DNA from: CAZNFR01 sp964572225
GTDB taxonomy: Bacteria > Bacteroidota > Bacteroidia > Bacteroidales > GCA-2748055
NCBI GenBank assembly: GCA_964572225.1
Contig: CAZNFR010000031.1
Span: 1 to 38,380, forward strand
DNA length: 38,380 nucleotides
Direction of reading: 5' to 3'
The notes beneath the pieces were generated by a model. It saw only the letters and a list, made by a program, of their open reading frames with translations. It had not been told where the DNA came from and ran no database searches. This document shows positions 34,548 through 38,380 of the stretch, piece by piece. Positions within the stretch are counted from its first letter, which is position 1; every line of letters starts with the position of its first letter. The translations under genes and the position numbers were made by a program.

Positions 34548-34838
34548 CTATTTTTTCTTTTTTCTTCCAACATAGAGAGCTACACCACCTGCTGCCAGCA
34601 AGGCGAGGAGTCCGCCATCGAGAGGCACACCGGTGGGATCCTGTCCGGGAGGCTGAAGGGGGGGTTTTTCATCCTTCTTATGTTCATCTCCCTGGTCTTT
34701 CTTTTTTTCCGTATTGTTTTTATCCTGTTCATGATTGTATTTCGGATTTTTGGGATAATCGGGCTTATCAGCAAAAACCAGGTTTGCGGAATATGAGAAC
34801 AGGAGGAAGATAGCCAGAAGGAAAAATTTGTGTTTCAT
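34548..34838 (-). CDS. Small secreted protein with PLDGG-type C-terminal sorting signal (substrate 1)
   Basis: The 96-residue protein has a signal peptide (1-23, ending VFA). A highly charged, low-complexity mature segment (24-70) is rich in Lys, Asp, Glu, Pro and Asn. The tripartite C-terminal signal is GVPLDGG (70-76), a short hydrophobic helix (77-90) and the basic tail RKKKK (92-96). This resembles the PID-CTERM type of sorting signal known in Bacteroidota and, more generally, exosortase targets. Thirteen residues (GVPLDGGLLALLA) are identical in the gene at 36147-36362, although the codons differ, so the protein sequence is under selection. The adjacent exosortase probably cleaves near the PLDGG motif. 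It has its own promoter and terminator. Confidence 0.85.
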   Translation of the reverse strand: MKHKFFLLAIFLLFSYSANLVFADKPDYPKNPKYNHEQDKNNTEKKKDQGDEHKKDEKPPLQPPGQDPTGVPLDGGLLALLAAGGVALYVGRKKKK

Positions 34839-34865
34839 GGGATTCGGGTTTTAGTTGTGGTTAGG

Positions 34866-34930
34866 TAAAAGTACAAAACCGGAACACGGATAGTCAACTT
34901 TTTGGTCAACAATAAAGCTCCCTTTGTCAA
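34866..34930 (-). promoter_or_regulatory. Promoter and upstream box of substrate gene 1, shared with substrate gene 2
   Basis: On the minus strand a 36-bp box (34930-34895) begins TTGAC and repeats it as GTTGACCAA 21 bp later, ending in GTTG at 34898-34895. After 21 nt comes TACTTTTA (34873-34866), 28 bp before the ATG. The box matches 26 of 36 positions with 36464-36429, with the same 21-bp repeat spacing. Confidence 0.6.
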
Positions 34931-34957
34931 TAACTTAGGGAGAGAATGGGGGGGGTA

Positions 34958-36016
34958 TTACCGGGAATGGGTTGCAGGAGGTTTATCGGCGAACCTCTCG
35001 AACCAGAGCACCCATATCAGGAAAACAAGTCCATAGATGATATAGTTGTACAGATCGTGCAGATCGATGGAGAGCACATAGGTACCATGCTTTTGGATAT
35101 GGATAAAGAGCACGACAAACCGGATGATATTGACAACATTGAGGAAGATGAGTCCGCCGATAATATAAAGCCAGGTAATCTTTTTATTTTTTCCTGTGAG
35201 ATAAACGATGGCTGCGAAAATGAAAAGGGTACCGAATCCAAGGCAACCTTTGGCCATAAACATGGAACCATTCTCGCCGATCATGAGAGTGGATTGAACC
35301 AGAGCGTCCACATTCAGCAGAGAAAGAATTTTTTGGGCTGCGGTAAAGAGGAAAACGATCCATGGGATAAAGGCGAAATAGCCGAGGATAAAGCTGGTGA
35401 GGATGACGTAAATAAAGAGGATGCGGATGAGGGTTGGATATTTTTCGCGGAAGAAATCCATATTGATTCCCCAGGATTCGATGCGGTCGAACCAGGGTTT
35501 TCGGTAATGATGGAGCCAGAACCACAGGGCTGAGGCCATGAGGAGGACGCCCGGGGTTTTGGACAGGAGTTCGAGTGAGTGGTCGTCCCAGCCTTTTTCG
35601 ACGAGGTATGCGAAGAGGGTGATATCGATGGATACAAAGAGGAAATGAAGAAGGAGGAGGACCAGGGTAAGCAGGGATCTTTTGAGGAGGGTAACCGGAG
35701 TGGTCCATACTATAAACATAAGGATGACCAGCCATTTTTTGAGCAGGACTCCGTCTTCGATTAATTTTATGCTTTCGCCTTGCAGTACAACATACTGACC
35801 CTGGATATCGGGAATTAATGCGGCGAGGTTGAGCAGTTGATTTGCCAGGGAAGCCGTAAGAACGGTCCAGGAGCTAAAAAAAGATTGTACAAGGGGTAGG
35901 AGAAATTCTTCTCGAAAGACAAAAAACCGCAGGACTGCGTAAATGAAGAGCAGTGAAAGGAGAATGATGCTGATGGTTTTAAAACCCTTACTCTGGATGA
36001 TTTTACTTACATTCAT
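34958..36016 (-). CDS. Exosortase/archaeosortase-superfamily transpeptidase-like membrane protease
   Basis: The 352-residue polytopic protein carries the exosortase catalytic set in its C-terminal half: Cys258 in MAKGCLGFGTLF, Arg299 in FLNVVNIIRFVVL, and His320 in SIDLHDLYNYIIYGL, each at the edge of a transmembrane helix (about 257-274, 281-306, 321-341). Short Bacteroidota exosortases of the XrtF type have about 180 residues, so residues 1-175 are extra. That part has the same order of helices and loops, with Val90, His124 and Asp145-His146 where Cys, Arg and Asp-His stand in the C-half. Exosortases cut C-terminal signals of secreted proteins and may join them to a cell-surface glycan or lipid. 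Its two probable substrates are the genes on either side. The exact Xrt subfamily cannot be fixed without profile searches. Confidence 0.82.
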   Translation of the reverse strand: MNVSKIIQSKGFKTISIILLSLLFIYAVLRFFVFREEFLLPLVQSFFSSWTVLTASLANQLLNLAALIPDIQGQYVVLQGESIKLIEDGVLLKKWLVILMFIVWTTPVTLLKRSLLTLVLLLLHFLFVSIDITLFAYLVEKGWDDHSLELLSKTPGVLLMASALWFWLHHYRKPWFDRIESWGINMDFFREKYPTLIRILFIYVILTSFILGYFAFIPWIVFLFTAAQKILSLLNVDALVQSTLMIGENGSMFMAKGCLGFGTLFIFAAIVYLTGKNKKITWLYIIGGLIFLNVVNIIRFVVLFIHIQKHGTYVLSIDLHDLYNYIIYGLVFLIWVLWFERFADKPPATHSR

Positions 36017-36041
36017 TCAAAAATCCCTGAAGTTGAAGAAC

Positions 36042-36049
36042 CAAATATA
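36042..36049 (-). promoter_or_regulatory. -7 promoter element of the exosortase gene
   Basis: Minus-strand TATATTTG matches TAnnTTTG, 26 bp before the exosortase ATG and just downstream of the hairpin at 36057-36125. A TTG lies 22 nt upstream of it, inside the hairpin region. The 36-bp box of the substrate genes is absent here. Confidence 0.5.
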
Positions 36050-36125
36050 TAAAAATGAAACGCAGGGAACGCAATTGTTGTTAGTATTGATTGTTGTGAA
36101 GTCAGGAATGCGTTCCCTGCGTTTC
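36050..36125 (-). terminator. 17-bp perfect hairpin between substrate gene 2 and the exosortase
   Basis: GAAACGCAGGGAACGCA (36057-36073) and its exact complement (36109-36125) flank a 35-nt loop. On the minus strand the stem ends in ATTTTTA. It starts 21 bp after the substrate-2 stop, so it would insulate that gene from the exosortase gene. A regulatory RNA structure is an alternative. Confidence 0.6.
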
Positions 36126-36146
36126 TATAGTACAGGTGAATGAGAA

Positions 36147-36362
36147 TTACCCTTCTGATTTCCTGTTTTTCTTTTTGCGTGCTGTATAATATGCAGCACC
36201 TGCACCCGCGAGCAGCGCCAGGAGTCCGCCATCCAGAGGAACTCCGACCGGTTCGCCGTTTCCGCCTCCGGCGGGTTCAATAACGGCCAGTGCATTTCCT
36301 GCGAAAAGTACACTGATAAAGATGGCTGCTATCGCGATGTTTAGAATTTTCTTTGTTTTCAT
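36147..36362 (-). CDS. Very small secreted protein with PLDGG-type C-terminal sorting signal (substrate 2)
   Basis: The 71-residue protein has a signal peptide (1-26, ending NALA). Only about 15 residues follow (27-41, VIEPAGGGNGEPVGV). The sorting signal is PLDGG (42-46), a hydrophobic helix (47-59) and a basic tail (RKKKNRK). If both ends are removed, the mature product is a peptide of 15-20 residues. It shares GVPLDGGLLALLA with substrate 1 and has a closely similar promoter box. The gene is not an artefact: it has a good Bacteroidota promoter and its own terminator. It may be a surface-bound or released peptide, a glycan-linked anchor, or a decoy that occupies the exosortase. Confidence 0.82.
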   Translation of the reverse strand: MKTKKILNIAIAAIFISVLFAGNALAVIEPAGGGNGEPVGVPLDGGLLALLAGAGAAYYTARKKKNRKSEG

Positions 36363-36400
36363 AACTATTTATTTAACTATCTATGAGAAAACTTACAATA

Positions 36401-36464
36401 CAAAAGTACGCTCTGAGGAAATGCGCGCCAAATTGTTGGTCAACGTTAAATCGCTACTGGTCAA
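36401..36464 (-). promoter_or_regulatory. Promoter and upstream box of substrate gene 2
   Basis: On the minus strand TTTG (36432-36429), a 20-nt gap and TACTTTTG (36408-36401) form a near-ideal Bacteroidota promoter. Directly upstream lies the 36-bp box (36464-36429) with TTGACC twice, 21 bp apart. 26 of its 36 positions are shared with the box of substrate gene 1. Confidence 0.7.
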
Positions 36465-36653
36465 ATTCTATCCTGATTTCGGAGTCTAGTTCCTGATTCA
36501 TTGCGAATTATGTTAAGCAACCTTAAGTGATACTCACGATAAAATATTTCAATAAACGCTTTGAATAATAAACGGCCGGGAGAGCTGTGGGGTTATGTTT
36601 TGGGGGTTGGATTTGATGAATGGCGGTTTCTGGGGGGTGAATGGGTGAAGATT

Positions 36654-36693
36654 GGGGATTTGGGGATGTGGGGATCTGGGGATTTGGGGATGA
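36654..36693 (+). repeat. Five tandem GGGGATNN units (8-bp period)
   Basis: Five consecutive 8-bp units begin GGGGAT: GGGGATTT, GGGGATGT, GGGGATCT, GGGGATTT, GGGGATGA. Five G4 runs make a G-quadruplex on the plus strand possible. It follows other G-rich sequence from about 36600. Confidence 0.85.
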
Positions 36694-36704
36694 GAGTGAG
36701 ACCA

Positions 36705-36776
36705 CTAAACTCCTAAACCTCTAAACCTCTAAACCCCTAAACCCCTAAACCACTAAACCCCTAAACCCCTAAACCA
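36705..36776 (+). repeat. Nine tandem CTAAACCN units (8-bp period, telomere-like)
   Basis: Nine units of 8 bp run without interruption. All begin CTAAAC and most end CC, CT or CA. The minus strand reads GGGTTTAG, similar to telomere repeats, but here it is a short internal array. It begins 11 bp after the GGGGATNN array, which has the same 8-bp period but puts its G on the opposite strand. Confidence 0.85.
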
Positions 36777-36838
36777 AATTACCAGGATTTGAGTATCTGG
36801 ATACCCGGATAATAATTATTTTTGAGGAAAAACAGGAT

Positions 36839-37231
36839 ATGAACCAATTGACCCTTACTACTCCGGCTTTGTTGTTTTCTGCGATTTCTCTGTTGTTGCT
36901 GGCTTATACCAACCGCTTTCTTGCGTATGCCAATGTGGTTCGGACTTTACATGCGCGATGGAGGGAAGATCACAGTAAAATTCTGTTATATCAGATTCAG
37001 AATTTGCGTAAGCGTTTGATCCTGACGCGTACCATGCAGATTCTGGGGATTACCTCCTTATTATTATGTGTGTTGTGTATGTTTCTTATATATATTGACT
37101 ATCAGACGGCGGCGGAGATCATTTTTGGTGTTGCCTTGATATTGCTGCTCCTGTCTCTGGCTATTTCTGTCCGTGAGATTCAGATTTCTGTTCGGGCACT
37201 GGACCTTCAGTTGAGCGATATGGAGACATGA
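36839..37231 (+). CDS. DUF2721 family small membrane protein
   Basis: The 130-residue protein fits DUF2721 in length and in the N-terminal LTTPALLFSAISLLLLAYTNRFLAYANVVR. Hydrophobic segments at about 8-30, 68-88 and 91-110 surround a charged middle part (HARWREDHSKILLYQIQNLRKR). It is an inner-membrane protein of unknown role. The gene starts 62 bp after the CTAAACCN array and 607 bp upstream of the acyltransferase ORF end of its own intergenic partner region; it appears monocistronic. Confidence 0.85.
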   Translation: MNQLTLTTPALLFSAISLLLLAYTNRFLAYANVVRTLHARWREDHSKILLYQIQNLRKRLILTRTMQILGITSLLLCVLCMFLIYIDYQTAAEIIFGVALILLLLSLAISVREIQISVRALDLQLSDMET

Positions 37232-37462
37232 TCTGATTTCAATTTACAATCTGCATAATCTTTTTGTTAATAATTTGTTAATTTATTGATGGTCATATTA
37301 GTAATTTATTAGCAAATCATGGCAATGGGGAATAGCATTCATTTTTTTCATCTTCAGAAAAGCGGTTTTTAGCCTAAAAATTTCCGGGTTTATCAAAGAG
37401 GAATTTCAATTTAAGATTCAGGAAATCAAAATGCATTAATATTGTTGTCCAATTCGGGCGGG

Positions 37463-38380
37463 ATGAAAAAACAAAAGGATCTTTCTATTGAGACCCTGAG
37501 GGGTTTGGCTATTCTCTTGATGGTTGCGGGGCATGTGATCGGGAACAACACCGACAGGGGGATGCAGGTTGCAGACGACTCTGGTTACCGTTATTTCTAC
37601 TATTCCCTGATGTACTTACGAATGCCTTTGTTTACGGTGATTTCCGGGTATGTATATTCCTTGCGGCCTTTGGGAAATGCAAGGCTTTTGGGATTTCTTC
37701 GGGGGAAGGCCAGGCGATTGTTGCTTCCGCTGGTATTTGTGGGGACCGCTCATTATCTTTCCCAGGTATTTATACCGGGAACCAATGAGACCCCTGATTT
37801 GGGTAGTATCTGGAGAATTTACTTCTTCTCCTATTCTCATTTCTGGTTTCTTCACGCGCTTTTTCTGGTATTTATTACCGTGGCCATTGCGGAGAGGTAC
37901 CGGCTCATGGATGATTTCCGGCATTGGTTAATTTCTCTCGGATTTGCGACTGTCGTCTTTTTTGTGGCCCCTCATGATATAAAATTCTTCAGCTTTCCCA
38001 ATTTTGCTTTTTTGCTTCCGTTTTTCATTTTGGGGATTGGGATTAACCGGTTTGGTGAGAAGTTACGGGACCAGAAGCTGGTATTTTTCTTAGCGCTGGT
38101 ATTTTTCAGTGCGATCGGGCTTCAGCAGTTGAGCTGGTATGGGATCATTGATATTCACATACACAAATTCAGCGCATTAAGTCTCATTATTGGGCTTTCG
38201 GGCACTACCCTGCTGTTTGCCGTCCGACGTGAGGTAGGATTTCTGGCTCAGCTGGGTTCTCATGCCTATTCCATATATCTTTTCCATGTCTTCGGGACGG
38301 CCTCCAGCCGCATTGTTCTCTCGATGCTAAACATCCGGGATAATTACCTTCTTATCTTTTCGGTAAGTCTTGCTTTCGGA
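37463..38380 (+). CDS. Acyltransferase family 3 membrane protein, 3' end outside window
   Basis: An open frame of 306 codons runs from the ATG at 37463 to the window edge without a stop. The start, MKKQKDLSIETLRGLAILLM, and the active-site VAGHVIGNN (His in helix 1) are typical of the acyltransferase-3 (PF01757) family. FTVISGYVYS and FLRGKARRLLLPL follow, then at least seven further hydrophobic segments. These inner-membrane enzymes add acetyl or other acyl groups to surface polysaccharides or lipids. The last part of the protein is missing. The 231 bp before it are AT-rich and hold no gene I can support. Confidence 0.88.
   Translation, partial: MKKQKDLSIETLRGLAILLMVAGHVIGNNTDRGMQVADDSGYRYFYYSLMYLRMPLFTVISGYVYSLRPLGNARLLGFLRGKARRLLLPLVFVGTAHYLSQVFIPGTNETPDLGSIWRIYFFSYSHFWFLHALFLVFITVAIAERYRLMDDFRHWLISLGFATVVFFVAPHDIKFFSFPNFAFLLPFFILGIGINRFGEKLRDQKLVFFLALVFFSAIGLQQLSWYGIIDIHIHKFSALSLIIGLSGTTLLFAVRREVGFLAQLGSHAYSIYLFHVFGTASSRIVLSMLNIRDNYLLIFSVSLAFG

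Larger units (their letters stand above)
36363..36838. other. 476-bp intergenic region, promoter at one end and G-rich repeats in the middle
   Basis: Apart from the substrate-2 promoter (36401-36464) and the repeats listed separately, it holds G-rich stretches from about 36590 to 36700. I see no credible gene: the only open frame (minus, 36523-36705) is Pro/Ser-rich and is an artefact of the repeats. Confidence 0.6.

Noticed and set aside
34946..35533. Plus-strand open frame (195 codons) opposite the exosortase
   Set aside because: The product is extremely acidic and low-complexity, as expected from the reverse complement of membrane-helix codons; the minus-strand exosortase explains the region.
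36523..36705. Minus-strand 60-codon frame rich in PNPQSP
   Set aside because: It is the translation of the G-rich 8-bp repeat and adjoining low-complexity DNA.
36654..36776. CRISPR array
   Set aside because: The units are only 8 bp, are contiguous without spacers, and no cas gene is near.

Overview
The window looks like chromosomal DNA of a Bacteroidota bacterium, probably a free-living polysaccharide degrader; I cannot fix the order. The signs are a type IX secretion (T9SS) C-terminal domain, a DUF5916 protein, CAZymes next to lipoprotein sulfatases, several starts preceded by the Bacteroidota TAnnTTTG -7 promoter element, and little Shine-Dalgarno signal. I see no rRNA, tRNA, transposase, phage gene or CRISPR array. 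Genes are closely packed, and several neighbours overlap at their stop or start codons.

Layout. (1) 1-8.1 kb, minus strand: a probable TetR-controlled operon. It runs TetR, outer-membrane barrel, ABC ATPase, two FtsX/LolC-type permeases, LolA-like periplasmic carrier, a DoxX/TIM-barrel fusion and a second barrel cut by the window edge. It reads as a trans-envelope export relay. The TetR promoter is covered by three regularly spaced half-sites. (2) 8.2-10.3 kb, minus: an EgtD-type methyltransferase and an unnamed conserved protein. (3) 10.4-16.1 kb, plus: a DUF5916 outer-membrane protein, a WecA/TagO-type phosphosugar transferase and an S9 peptidase. (4) 16.1-18.2 kb, minus: a DUF2797 protein and an MFS transporter. 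(5) 18.4-25.1 kb, plus: a four-gene lipoprotein operon (GH63-like, GH43, two sulfatases) that probably trims a sulfated glycan. (6) 25.3-27.6 kb, plus: small membrane protein, PadR regulator and PspC protein, behind a promoter embedded in inverted repeats. (7) 27.6-30.3 kb, minus: PurU, MscS and a DUF481 protein. (8) 30.5-33.6 kb, plus: a 1032-residue T9SS cargo protein with an unnamed central domain.

(9) The most interesting part is 33.6-36.4 kb. A divergent exosortase (Cys258, Arg299, His320) is flanked by two very small secreted proteins that end in the same C-terminal signal, GVPLDGGLLALLA plus a basic tail. The two substrate genes share a 36-bp promoter-proximal box with TTGAC repeats 21 bp apart, and each has its own strong hairpin terminator. 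One substrate would have only about 15 residues left between its signal peptide and its sorting signal. The N-terminal half of the exosortase looks like a degenerate copy of its catalytic half. A WYL-domain protein lacking its usual DNA-binding domain lies beside it. I infer a self-contained protein-sorting cassette.

(10) 36.5-38.4 kb: a G-rich intergenic region with two 8-bp-period repeats, a DUF2721 membrane protein and a truncated acyltransferase. All functional statements rest on motif reading; no database search was run.
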